A stretch of 64,000 bases of DNA. It comes from Billgrantia zhangzhouensis. Lineage in GTDB: Bacteria; Pseudomonadota; Gammaproteobacteria; Pseudomonadales; Halomonadaceae. Position 1 is the stretch's first letter. The number at the start of each line of letters is the position of its first letter. Of this stretch, positions 33,379 through 41,337 are shown one piece after another. The notes beneath the pieces were generated by a model. The model saw nothing but the letters and a program-made list of their open reading frames with translations, was not told the origin of the DNA and ran no database searches. The stretch is taken from assembly GCF_021404465.1 (NCBI RefSeq), contig NZ_JABFTT010000011.1, forward strand, positions 1-64,000, in the 5' to 3' direction. The translations under genes and the position numbers were made by a program.

Positions 33379-34482
33379 ATGAAGACCTCAGTCACAACCC
33401 CTGAAGCGAAGGCCGCTCTGCCCGCGAGCAAGCGCGCCTGGAAGCGCATCGAAGTGGTCGGCATCGTACTGCTGTGCATTTGCCTGCTGATGTTGCTGTT
33501 CTCTCCCACCAGTCTCTCGGGACTGTTCAACGCCATTCTCGATTCCGTGCGGCCCGTAGTGGTCGACGTCTTCCTTACCGGCGTGGTCGGTACGGCGATC
33601 ATCGTCAGCGTGATCATCGGCCGGCTGCTGGAGCGGCTGGGCTTCACCGATGCCTTGGTACGCATCTTCGTGCCCGCCATGAAGCTTTTGGGTGTCAATC
33701 CGGCGGTGATCATTCCCAGCGTCTACAACATCTTCGGCGACATCAACGCGGCGGGTAAGATCTCCGGGCCGATCCTCAAGAAGGCGGGTGCCACCAAGGA
33801 CGAGCAGAAGCTCGCCGTGGCCACCATGGTGCAGTCGCAGCAGTCGTTCTCCACCTTCATGCTGGGCTTGATGGCGCTGACTTTCGCCGGCGTCAACGTC
33901 TTTGCCGTGGTGCTGCTGGCGGTGTTCCTGCCCTTGGTGATCGTGCCGCTGATCCTGTCGAAGGTGCTCTATCGCGACGTCAAGCGGGTCGAAATCGGCC
34001 ATCTGCCCACCTTTACCCCCGAGCGCGACTTCATGCCGACGCTGTTCAGCGCCGCGCGGGAGGGAGTGGAACTGCTGCTGCTGATCCTGATTCCCGCCGT
34101 GGCGCTGGTCTTCGCCGTGATCGGCGTGCTCGACTACGTCGGCATCTGGGCGCCGATCGAGGCGGGGCTGGGCAAGGTCATGCTGTTGTTCAACATCCAT
34201 CCCGAAACCGGCGTGCTGTCGGTGCTGGTGAGTCCAACCCTGGCCATGGGACAACTGCAGAGCATCGCCGCCGATCTCGATCCCTCGTTGGTGGTGGGCT
34301 CCTTCGTGCTGGCCTCCTCTGGCCTGCCGCTCTCCGCCGTGTTCGGCCAGGTGCCGGTGGTGTGGGCGGAGAGCTCCGACCTCAGCGAGCGCGAGGCGAT
34401 GGGCGCTGCGGTGCTGGGCATCTCGATGCGCCTGGCCACGGCCTTCGTGATCGCCTTCTTCGTCACCCCGCTGGTGGTCTAG
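33379..34482 (+). CDS. Nucleoside-recognition (GATE) domain transporter, YjiH-like
   Basis: Inner-membrane protein of 367 residues with about eight helices and two Gate-domain repeats. Recognisable segments: GVVGTAIIVSVIIGRLLERL, IPSVYNIFGDINAAGKISGP, MVQSQQSFSTFMLGLMALTF, and VSPTLAMGQLQSIAADL. Related proteins are concentrative nucleoside transporter-like or YjiH/SpmA-like; the substrate is unknown. It follows NIF3 by 91 bases on the same strand. A strong hairpin 22 bases downstream separates it from the convergent matB gene. Confidence 0.8.
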   Translation: MKTSVTTPEAKAALPASKRAWKRIEVVGIVLLCICLLMLLFSPTSLSGLFNAILDSVRPVVVDVFLTGVVGTAIIVSVIIGRLLERLGFTDALVRIFVPAMKLLGVNPAVIIPSVYNIFGDINAAGKISGPILKKAGATKDEQKLAVATMVQSQQSFSTFMLGLMALTFAGVNVFAVVLLAVFLPLVIVPLILSKVLYRDVKRVEIGHLPTFTPERDFMPTLFSAAREGVELLLLILIPAVALVFAVIGVLDYVGIWAPIEAGLGKVMLLFNIHPETGVLSVLVSPTLAMGQLQSIAADLDPSLVVGSFVLASSGLPLSAVFGQVPVVWAESSDLSEREAMGAAVLGISMRLATAFVIAFFVTPLVV

Positions 34483-34504
34483 CAGCAGCGCTGAGGACGA
34501 GCGC

Positions 34505-34527
34505 AGCCTGGCCGGACCGGCCAGGCT
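34505..34527. terminator. Bidirectional terminator-like hairpin
   Basis: Perfect inverted repeat AGCCTGGCCGG - A - CCGGCCAGGCT between two convergent genes (GATE permease and matB). No T tract on either side, so efficiency is uncertain, but the location suits transcription termination from both directions. Confidence 0.5.
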
Positions 34528-34549
34528 GGCTTGGGTGGCGAACGCAGGG

Positions 34550-36067
34550 TCAGCGATAGGTGTCCTGATACTGCTTGCGAAGCTCATTCTTCTGCACCTT
34601 GCCCATGGTGTTGCGCGGCAGGGTATCGGCGAAGAACACCCGCTTGGGCTGCTTGTACTTCGCCAGTCGCCCCTCGAGGTGGCCGAGCACCTGTTTTTCC
34701 TCCAGCTTGGCACCCGGCTCCGGTACCACCACGGCGGTCACGCCCTCGCCGAAGTCCGGGTGCGGCACGCCGATCACCGCCGACTCCACCACGCCTTCCA
34801 GCTCGTCGATTACCTGTTCGATCTCCTTGGGATAGACGTTGTAGCCGCCCGAGATCACCAGATCCTTGTCGCGGCCGACGATGTGCACGTAGCCCTGCTC
34901 GTCGGTCATGGCCAGGTCGCCGGTGATGAAGAAACCATCCTCCAGCAGTTCCTCGCGGGTCTTCTCGGGCATGCGCCAGTAGCCGATGAAGACGTTGGGG
35001 CCGCGAATCTCGAGCATGCCAATCTCGCCCTGGGATACCGGCGCGTGGGTCTCGCGGTCGGTGATGCGATACTCCACCCCCGGCAGCGGCATGCCCACGG
35101 TGCCGGCACGGCGCTTGCCGTCGTAGGGGTTGGAGATGTTCATGTTGGTTTCGGTCATGCCGTAGCGTTCGAGAATGGCGTGCCCCGTCTTCACTTCGAA
35201 GGCTTGGTGGGTCTCGGCGGTGAGCGGGGCCGAGCCGGAGACGAACAGGCGCATGCTGGCGGTGGCTTCGGGCGTGAGACGCTCATCGGCCACCAGTCGC
35301 GTATAGAAGGTGGGCACCCCCATCAATACCGTGCCGCGTGGCATCTCCTCGAAGATCACGTCGGCATCGAACCTGGGCAGGAACAGCATGCTCGAGCCCG
35401 CCATGAGGGTGACGTTGCATCCGACGAACAGCCCATGGGTGTGAAAGATGGGCAGCGCATGGATCAGCCGGTCTTCGGCGGAGAAGCGCCAGGCGTCCTT
35501 GAGAGTGGCGGCGTTGGAGCCGAGGTTGCGGTGGGTCAGCATGGCGCCCTTGGAGCGTCCGGTGGTGCCAGAGGTGTAGAGAATCGCGGCGAGGTCGTCG
35601 TTAGCCCGCGGCTCGGTGCTCGCGTAGGGCTCGGCCCGTTCGGCCAGGGTCAGCAGGCTGCCGTCGGCGTCGGTGCCCAACGTCTCCACCGCCGGGCAAC
35701 CGGTCTCGCCGGCCACGCCACGGGCTTCGTCGAAGGTGGCGGGGCGGCAGACGAACAGCGCCGGTTCGGCGTCGTTCAGAAAGTAGCGGATCTCGTCAGA
35801 GGTATAGCCGGTGTTGAGCGGCAGGTAGACGCCGCCCATGCGCAGGCAGGCGAGATAAAGCAGGATTGCCTCGGGGCTCTTGTCGACCTGCACCGCGACG
35901 CGGTCGCCGGGAGCGACACCCAGCGCTTTCAGCGCACCGGCCAGACGGGCGCTGGCGTCCAGGGTATCGCGGTAGGAATAGCGCCGGCCCTCGCGGGTGG
36001 TGATGAAATCGGCATCGCCACGGTCGCGCATGCGGGCGGCGAAGGTTGCGAAGAGGTTGTGACTCAT
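34550..36067 (-). CDS. matB: Malonyl-CoA synthase (malonate--CoA ligase)
   Basis: ATP-dependent acyl-CoA ligase that activates malonate. ANL-superfamily motif YTSGTTGRSKGAMLTHRNL, the GxYGxTE-type RYGMTETNMN, and the hinge YVHIVGRDKDLVISGGYNVY with the C-terminal catalytic Lys in RNTMGKVQKNELRKQY. 505 residues, as in MatB of rhizobia. The identity is supported by the four-base overlap (ATGA) with the malonyl-CoA decarboxylase gene upstream and by the malonate-type TRAP genes. Last gene of the operon 40385 to 34550. Confidence 0.92.
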   Translation of the reverse strand: MSHNLFATFAARMRDRGDADFITTREGRRYSYRDTLDASARLAGALKALGVAPGDRVAVQVDKSPEAILLYLACLRMGGVYLPLNTGYTSDEIRYFLNDAEPALFVCRPATFDEARGVAGETGCPAVETLGTDADGSLLTLAERAEPYASTEPRANDDLAAILYTSGTTGRSKGAMLTHRNLGSNAATLKDAWRFSAEDRLIHALPIFHTHGLFVGCNVTLMAGSSMLFLPRFDADVIFEEMPRGTVLMGVPTFYTRLVADERLTPEATASMRLFVSGSAPLTAETHQAFEVKTGHAILERYGMTETNMNISNPYDGKRRAGTVGMPLPGVEYRITDRETHAPVSQGEIGMLEIRGPNVFIGYWRMPEKTREELLEDGFFITGDLAMTDEQGYVHIVGRDKDLVISGGYNVYPKEIEQVIDELEGVVESAVIGVPHPDFGEGVTAVVVPEPGAKLEEKQVLGHLEGRLAKYKQPKRVFFADTLPRNTMGKVQKNELRKQYQDTYR

Positions 36068-37443
36068 TTGGCAGGCTCTCCTTTGGCCATCTTGCGGGCG
36101 CGGCGATTGAGGTCGCGAACCCCACTGGAGCAGACCACGGTGGCATTGGCGGTGTAGTTCTCGTGGTTGCGCTCGATGTCATCAAGCACGTAGAGATAAT
36201 TGACCATGAGCCCGGCGGCCTGCTTCAAGCCTTTGGGCGAGATATCGCCCAGCCAGTTGATGCGATGCAGCTCGGCGCCGTTGCCGAGATGGAAGCGGGC
36301 TACCGGATTGAGCGGCAGGCCGCTAGCGTTCTTCTCCTCGACCAGGTAGCGGGCGGCAAGCGGCTTGATCACTGCCTTGAGGCGCTCGCTGTGGGCCGGG
36401 TCGAGGTGCCATTCGGGGGCATCGATCTCATGCAGCACCTGGCGCAGCTCGTCGGGCAGGATGGCGTCGTCACGGCGTTCGGCCAGCCAGGCGGCGAAGC
36501 CCGGCACCGGAGAGAGGGTGACGAAATGCTTGAGTTGGGGCAGTTCCAGCTTCAGCTCCTGGACCACCTGCTTGATCAGGAAGTTGCCGAAGGAGATGCC
36601 GCGCAGGCCGGTCTGGCAGTTGCTGATGCCGAAGAAGGCGGCGGCATCGGCGGCTTCGGGGTCGTCGATGTCGCGCTCGCCGGCGCCCTCCCCCGAGAGG
36701 ATGGGCTGGATACGGTCGGGTAGGCCCCGGCATAGCGCCACCTCGACGAAGATCAGCGGCTCGTCGCCGATGGCGGGGTGGAAGAAAGCGAAGCAGCGGC
36801 GGTCGCGGGCGTCGAGGCGTCGGCGCAGGTCGTCCCAGTCGCGAATTTCGTGCACCGCTTCGTAGCGGATGATCTTCTCCAGTATCGAAGCGGGGGTGTT
36901 CCAGTCGATACGCTTGAGCACCAGGAAACCGCGGTTGAACCAGGAGCCGAACAAGTGGGCGAAGTCGGCATCGATGGCCTCGAACTCCCGCTTGTCCTCG
37001 TCGCTCCGTTCGCGCAACCGCGTGAGCAAGCCCTCGCGCATGCGTACCAGCTCATAGGTGCCGTTGCTGGCCAGGTTGAGACGCCGGAACAGCTCCTGGC
37101 GGCGTGGCTCGCAGGCATCGAAAAGCGCCTGCAGGCTGCGGTTGTCGCGCCGCTCCCGATAGGCCGAGTAGGCCGCGTCGATGCGGGTCGGGTCGGCGGC
37201 GAACTCGCTGGCCAGTCCCTCGAAGAAGCGGGTGCGCTCCTCCTCCGTCAGGCGGTTGTACATGCTCAGCGCGCGGCTGGCCAGGCTGATGCTCGAGGCC
37301 TCGCCGTCGCTCTCCAGCAGCGCCCGGCAGGCGGTGAGCATCTGGTCGTGGTCGGGAGCGCCGGTATCGCCCTGGCGCCGCCACAGCAGGGCGTCGCGTT
37401 GGGTGATGCTGTTGAACAACTCCTGCAGGAAGGTCATGTTCAT
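36064..37443 (-). CDS. matA: Malonyl-CoA decarboxylase
   Basis: Converts malonyl-CoA to acetyl-CoA and CO2, completing malonate use after MatB. The MCD family is recognised by the helical N-terminal half (WFNRGFLVLKRIDWNTPAS) and the acetyltransferase-like half with SNCQTGLRGISFGNFLIKQV, the catalytic Ser in HFVTLSPVPGFAAWL and the catalytic His in PVARFHLGNGAELHRINWLG. 459 residues, usual length. It sits between the TRAP large permease and matB in one leftward operon. Confidence 0.93.
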   Translation of the reverse strand: MNMTFLQELFNSITQRDALLWRRQGDTGAPDHDQMLTACRALLESDGEASSISLASRALSMYNRLTEEERTRFFEGLASEFAADPTRIDAAYSAYRERRDNRSLQALFDACEPRRQELFRRLNLASNGTYELVRMREGLLTRLRERSDEDKREFEAIDADFAHLFGSWFNRGFLVLKRIDWNTPASILEKIIRYEAVHEIRDWDDLRRRLDARDRRCFAFFHPAIGDEPLIFVEVALCRGLPDRIQPILSGEGAGERDIDDPEAADAAAFFGISNCQTGLRGISFGNFLIKQVVQELKLELPQLKHFVTLSPVPGFAAWLAERRDDAILPDELRQVLHEIDAPEWHLDPAHSERLKAVIKPLAARYLVEEKNASGLPLNPVARFHLGNGAELHRINWLGDISPKGLKQAAGLMVNYLYVLDDIERNHENYTANATVVCSSGVRDLNRRARKMAKGEPAK

Positions 37444-37455
37444 GATGGCTCTCCG

Positions 37456-38790
37456 TCAGCCCATGATCAGGTTGGGCAACCACAGGGCGATGCCCGGGAA
37501 GAAGCACAGCAGGACGATGCCCAGCACCATGCACAGGGCGTAGGGCAGGCTACCCATGAGGATGTTGCGCAGCGAGATGTCCGGTGCGATGCCCTTGATG
37601 ATGAACAGGTTGAGCCCCACCGGTGGAGTGATCAGGCCAATCTCCAGGTTGATGGTCAACACCACCGCGAACCAGTAAGGGTCGAAATCGGCGGCGAGGA
37701 TGATCGGCAGCAGGATCGGTGCGGTCATCACGATCACCGCCACCGGCGGCAGGAAGAACCCGGCCACCAGCAGGAACAGGTTGATCACACCCATCAGCAC
37801 CCAGCGGTTCACTTCCATGTCGGCGATGGCCGCGGCCACGGTCTGGGTGATGAACATCGAGGAGAGGGCATAGGCGAACACCTCGGCGCAGGCGATGACC
37901 AGCATGATCATCACGCTCTCGCGTAGCGAGTCGCGCATGATCAGTTTGATCGGGCCCACCTGCCACATGCGATAGATCAATACCGCCAGCGCCACGCACA
38001 GGAAGGCACCGACCCCGGCGGCCTCGGAGGGCGTGGCCACGCCGCCGTACAGGGCGAACAGGATGCCCGCGATCACCGCCAGGAAGGGCAGTACGCGAAC
38101 CAGCGCCTTGAGATTGGCGTCGACGTTGGCCTTGACGTTCTGCTTTACCTGGGCGGCCGCCTGGGCCATGGGATTGGCGTAACCTCCGGCCAGGCGGCAG
38201 GCGATCATGGTCCAGGCCATGAACAGCCCGGCCAGCATCAGCCCGGGCATGACGCCGGCGATGAACAGGCGACCGATGGAGGTCTCGGTGGAGATGCCGT
38301 AGATGATCATGGTCACCGAGGGGGGAATCAGGATGCCCAACGTACCGCCGGCGGCGATGCAGCCCGCCGCCACGCCGTCGGGATAGCCGCGGGTGCGCAT
38401 CTCGGGAATGCCCATCTTGCCAATGGCCGCACAGGTGGCCGGCGACGAGCCGGAGAGCGCCGAGAACACGGTACAGGCGCCGATGTTGGAGACTGCCAGG
38501 CCGCCCGGCAGCCGGCCCATCCACAGGTCCAGCGAGCGGTAGAGGTCTCGGCCGGTGGGCGAGGAGGCCACGGCGGCGCCCATCAGGATGAACATGGGAA
38601 TGGCGACGAAGCCGAATTCGGCGATGCGGTCGAAGAAGGTTTCGCCGAAATAGACGAGTTCCGGCAGGCCACGGTCGTAGATCAGGGCCAGCAGTGATAT
38701 GCCGCCCAGGGCGAAGGCGATGGGCGTGCCGATGGCCATCAGCACGATGAGCGCAATGGCGACGATGATGCCTAGCGTGATCGGGTCCAT
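37456..38790 (-). CDS. TRAP transporter large permease, DctM type (malonate operon)
   Basis: Twelve-helix permease of a tripartite sodium/carboxylate symporter, 444 residues from MDPITLGIIVAIALIVLMA. Family segments: FILMGAAVASSPTGRDLYRS, FSALSGSSPATCAAIGKMGI, GTLGILIPPSVTMIIYGIST and TPPVGLNLFIIKGIA. It starts three bases after the small permease stop and ends 12 bases before matA, so its cargo is very probably malonate. In-frame extension upstream exists but overlaps the small-permease gene and is rejected. Confidence 0.92.
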   Translation of the reverse strand: MDPITLGIIVAIALIVLMAIGTPIAFALGGISLLALIYDRGLPELVYFGETFFDRIAEFGFVAIPMFILMGAAVASSPTGRDLYRSLDLWMGRLPGGLAVSNIGACTVFSALSGSSPATCAAIGKMGIPEMRTRGYPDGVAAGCIAAGGTLGILIPPSVTMIIYGISTETSIGRLFIAGVMPGLMLAGLFMAWTMIACRLAGGYANPMAQAAAQVKQNVKANVDANLKALVRVLPFLAVIAGILFALYGGVATPSEAAGVGAFLCVALAVLIYRMWQVGPIKLIMRDSLRESVMIMLVIACAEVFAYALSSMFITQTVAAAIADMEVNRWVLMGVINLFLLVAGFFLPPVAVIVMTAPILLPIILAADFDPYWFAVVLTINLEIGLITPPVGLNLFIIKGIAPDISLRNILMGSLPYALCMVLGIVLLCFFPGIALWLPNLIMG

Positions 38791-38792
38791 GC

Positions 38793-39314
38793 TCACTCCT
38801 CCCCGCGCAGGATTTCGGCCACGTACTGCAGCGTGAGCAGGCTGGTACCCAGTGCCATCGGCAGCAGCCCTGGCCACAGCAGCGGGTTCCATACGGTACC
38901 GGTGCGCCAGTTGAACATGTAGGCCTCAATCACGTAGACCCAGGAGGCGTAGGCCAGCGCCGCGCAGAAGGCCAGCCCGCACAGGGCGGCGACCAGGCGC
39001 ATGATCTTGCGTGCCACTCCGCCAAGGGCGTCGGGCAGAAGCGTGATCGCCACGTGTCCGCCGGTCATCAGCACGTAGGGGCTACCCATCAACATGGCGC
39101 CGGTAACTGAAAAGACGGTGAACTCGGTCTGCCAACTGGTGCTCATGCCAAGCACGTAACGGGTGAATACCATCTGGCAGATCACCGCCACGCCGGCGAC
39201 GAACATCACGGCCGCCAGGTAGGCGCTGGCACGGGACAGGACGGTCATCAAGCGGATGTAGCCGCCGACGAGGCCGGCGCGTTGAGTCAGGGGATGAGAG
39301 TGGGCCATGGCCAT
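38793..39314 (-). CDS. TRAP transporter small permease, DctQ type (malonate operon)
   Basis: Four-helix accessory subunit of the malonate TRAP importer, 173 residues. Helices are seen around AYLAAVMFVAGVAVICQMVF, LMGSPYVLMTGGHVAITLLP and LVAALCGLAFCAALAYASWV, with the DctQ hallmark TEFTVFSVTGAMLMG. It stands between the binding protein and large permease genes. Confidence 0.88.
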   Translation of the reverse strand: MAMAHSHPLTQRAGLVGGYIRLMTVLSRASAYLAAVMFVAGVAVICQMVFTRYVLGMSTSWQTEFTVFSVTGAMLMGSPYVLMTGGHVAITLLPDALGGVARKIMRLVAALCGLAFCAALAYASWVYVIEAYMFNWRTGTVWNPLLWPGLLPMALGTSLLTLQYVAEILRGEE

Positions 39315-39383
39315 GTAGTCCTCCCGGGGTCGAAATGGGGGCCACCCGTGCGGGTGGCCCGGCTCACGGGGAAGGGCTCGGCG

Positions 39384-40385
39384 TCACTCGACCGCGAGGG
39401 CCGCGTCGATGATGGCCTGGCCGTTGGGCACGTTTTCGGCAAAGTTCTTGTAGGAGGTTTCGCGGGCGATCTCGAGCCAGGCGTTGTAGTCCTCCTCGCT
39501 CATGCGCACCACCTCGATGCCGTTCTCCTCGTAGACCTTCACCATTTCCTGATCGATGGCGGCGGCCTCGGCGGCGAAGAACTCCTCGGCGGCCTTGCCG
39601 GCCTCCATCAGCGCTGTCTGCTGCTCTTCGTTGAGGCCCTGCCAGACCTGCTCCGAGATCAGGATCGGCTCGTACATGAACCACAGCGCGAAGTCGCCCG
39701 GTTCGGTCAGGCACTCCACCTGTTCATAGAGGCGGAAGGAGATGAACGACATCGACGAGGTGTTGGCGGCATCCAGCACCCCGGTCTGCATGGCGGTGTA
39801 AACCTCCGAGGAGGGCATTGAGGCGATGGAGGCCCCGGCGGCCTGCAGCATCTGCTCGAAGGCCGGGCCAGCGGCGCGGATGTTCTGGCCGCGCATGGTA
39901 TCGGGCGAAGTGATGCACTGTTCGCTGGAGGCGAAGCCGCCGGAGAGCCAGGCATCGGCCAGCACCCGCGCGCCGTTGTCCTGGATCACCTGCTTGATCA
40001 TGTCCATGTACTCGGACTGGTTGAGCCGCTGGGCATGCTCGTGATTGCGCACCAGGCCCGGCATCAGGGTGGCGGAGAACTCCGGATGGCGACCGCTGGC
40101 GTAATCCAGCGGCAGTGCGGTGATATCGAGGCGGCCGCGCACCAGCGCACCCCACTGTTCGTTGGCCTTGAACAGCGACTGGCCGGGGTAGACCTGAATC
40201 TCGAGCCCGACGTCGGCCTCGGTCACCTGGCGGGCCATCATCTGCACCATTTCATCGCGCACGTCGCCCTGGCCTCCGGGGAACTGGTGCGAGGCGCGCA
40301 GCACGGTATTGGCGGATGCTGTGGCGCTCAGGGCCAGGGACAGACCGAGAGCCACGGCCAGGGCGGTTAGGGTTTGGCATTGCAT
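39384..40385 (-). CDS. TRAP transporter solute-binding protein, DctP type (malonate operon)
   Basis: Periplasmic binding protein that captures the dicarboxylate for the DctQM permease. Signal peptide QTLTALAVALGLSLALSATA (cleavage near residue 25); DctP segments RASHQFPGGQGDVRDEM, LDAANTSSMSFISFRLYEQV and the ligand-contact Arg region in CITSPDTMRGQNIRAAG. About 333 residues from ATG 40385. First gene of the malonate operon, divergent from a GntR regulator. Confidence 0.9.
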   Translation of the reverse strand: MQCQTLTALAVALGLSLALSATASANTVLRASHQFPGGQGDVRDEMVQMMARQVTEADVGLEIQVYPGQSLFKANEQWGALVRGRLDITALPLDYASGRHPEFSATLMPGLVRNHEHAQRLNQSEYMDMIKQVIQDNGARVLADAWLSGGFASSEQCITSPDTMRGQNIRAAGPAFEQMLQAAGASIASMPSSEVYTAMQTGVLDAANTSSMSFISFRLYEQVECLTEPGDFALWFMYEPILISEQVWQGLNEEQQTALMEAGKAAEEFFAAEAAAIDQEMVKVYEENGIEVVRMSEEDYNAWLEIARETSYKNFAENVPNGQAIIDAALAVE

Positions 40386-40528
40386 TTGGCGTCTCCATGA
40401 TTTGTTGTTGTGTGGGATCATTCATGTCTTTATGTTTATCAGACGGGCTGATGTATACTTCAATAGACGCTATGTATATCGATGTCAAATTCATTACAGT
40501 TGAAAGACAGGCGTCGAGGGAGGTGCCC
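40386..40528. promoter_or_regulatory. Divergent control region of malonate operon and GntR
   Basis: AT-rich spacer of 143 bases. It contains GATGTATACTTCA near 40450 and CTATGTATATCGATG near 40470, two similar TGTATA-centred half-palindromes separated by about two helical turns. They are candidate operators for the FadR-type GntR encoded next to them. The exact sites are an inference. Confidence 0.45.
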
Positions 40529-41272
40529 ATGGACGATACCAAGCGCTCCGATACCAAGCGCTCCGATACCAAGCGTTCCGATACCAAGCGTTCCGATACC
40601 AAGCGCTCCAACGCACAGCGCCTGCGGGATTCGCTGGAGGACGACATCATCAATGGCCGCCGGGTGCCGGGCGAGCGGCTCGATCCCGAAGCGCTGGGCC
40701 GCGAGTTCAATGTGTCGCGTACCCCGGTGCGCGAGGCGATCCAGCAACTCGTGGCCAGCGGGCTGGTCACGGTCAAGCCGAAGAAAGGCACCTTCGTGGC
40801 GCGGGTGGGTATCGATCAGTTGATCGAGATGTTCGAGGTCATGGCGGAACTCGAAGGCATGTGCGGGCGGCTGGCGGCGCGGCGCATCAGCGAGGAGGAA
40901 CTGGCCGAGCTGCGTGGCGCGCTGGAGCGCTGCGAGGCCGCAGCCCTGGCCGGTGACACCGACGAGTATTACTACGAGAACGAAGCCTTCCACGACTGTA
41001 TCTACCGCGCCAGCCACAACGGCTTCCTGCTCGGCGAGGCGCGCCAGCTCAAGCAGCGGCTCAAGCCCTATCGTCGCCTGCAGTTACAGGTTCGCCAGCG
41101 CATGCACAGTTCGCTGCGCGAGCATCGGGCCGTGGTGGCGGCCATCGAAGCGGGCGACCCGGCCGCGGCGGAGCATGCCCTGCGCGATCACGTGCTGATT
41201 CAGGGCGAGCGCTTCAGCGACTTCGTGGCCAGTATTCGTGAGTTCGAGCGGCCGGTTTCCGTGACCGGCTAA
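40529..41272 (+). CDS. GntR family transcriptional regulator (FadR subfamily), malonate operon
   Basis: FadR-type regulator: winged helix LDPEALGREFNVSRTPVREA to about residue 95, then an FCD domain (EVMAELEGMCGRLAARRIS, ENEAFHDCIYRASHN, HRAVVAAIEAGDPAAAEHAL). It is 247 residues from ATG 40529, preceded by GGGAGG. Unusual N-terminus: residues 3-27 are five tandem copies of DTKRS encoded by a 15-base repeat before the DNA-binding domain. Divergent from the malonate TRAP/matAB operon, it is the likely counterpart of MatR of rhizobia. Ligand (malonate or malonyl-CoA) inferred. Confidence 0.87.
   Translation: MDDTKRSDTKRSDTKRSDTKRSDTKRSNAQRLRDSLEDDIINGRRVPGERLDPEALGREFNVSRTPVREAIQQLVASGLVTVKPKKGTFVARVGIDQLIEMFEVMAELEGMCGRLAARRISEEELAELRGALERCEAAALAGDTDEYYYENEAFHDCIYRASHNGFLLGEARQLKQRLKPYRRLQLQVRQRMHSSLREHRAVVAAIEAGDPAAAEHALRDHVLIQGERFSDFVASIREFERPVSVTG
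40535..40609 (+). repeat. 15-bp tandem repeat, five copies (encodes DTKRS x5)
   Basis: Five head-to-tail copies of GATACCAAGCGCTCC; copies 3 and 4 carry T instead of C at position 12 (GCGTTCC). The unit is a multiple of three, so copy-number change would lengthen or shorten the protein without a frameshift. It lies just inside the GntR gene, between start codon and DNA-binding domain. Confidence 0.95.
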
Positions 41273-41337
41273 TCGCTACTCTCGATTTTCGCCCTTCGCC
41301 CACCTACAGTGACGGCAGGAACGTCAGTGGAGCCGTC

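Noticed and set aside
40535..40609. Possible CRISPR-like repeat
   Set aside because: Units are contiguous with no spacers and encode protein in frame; it is a coding minisatellite.
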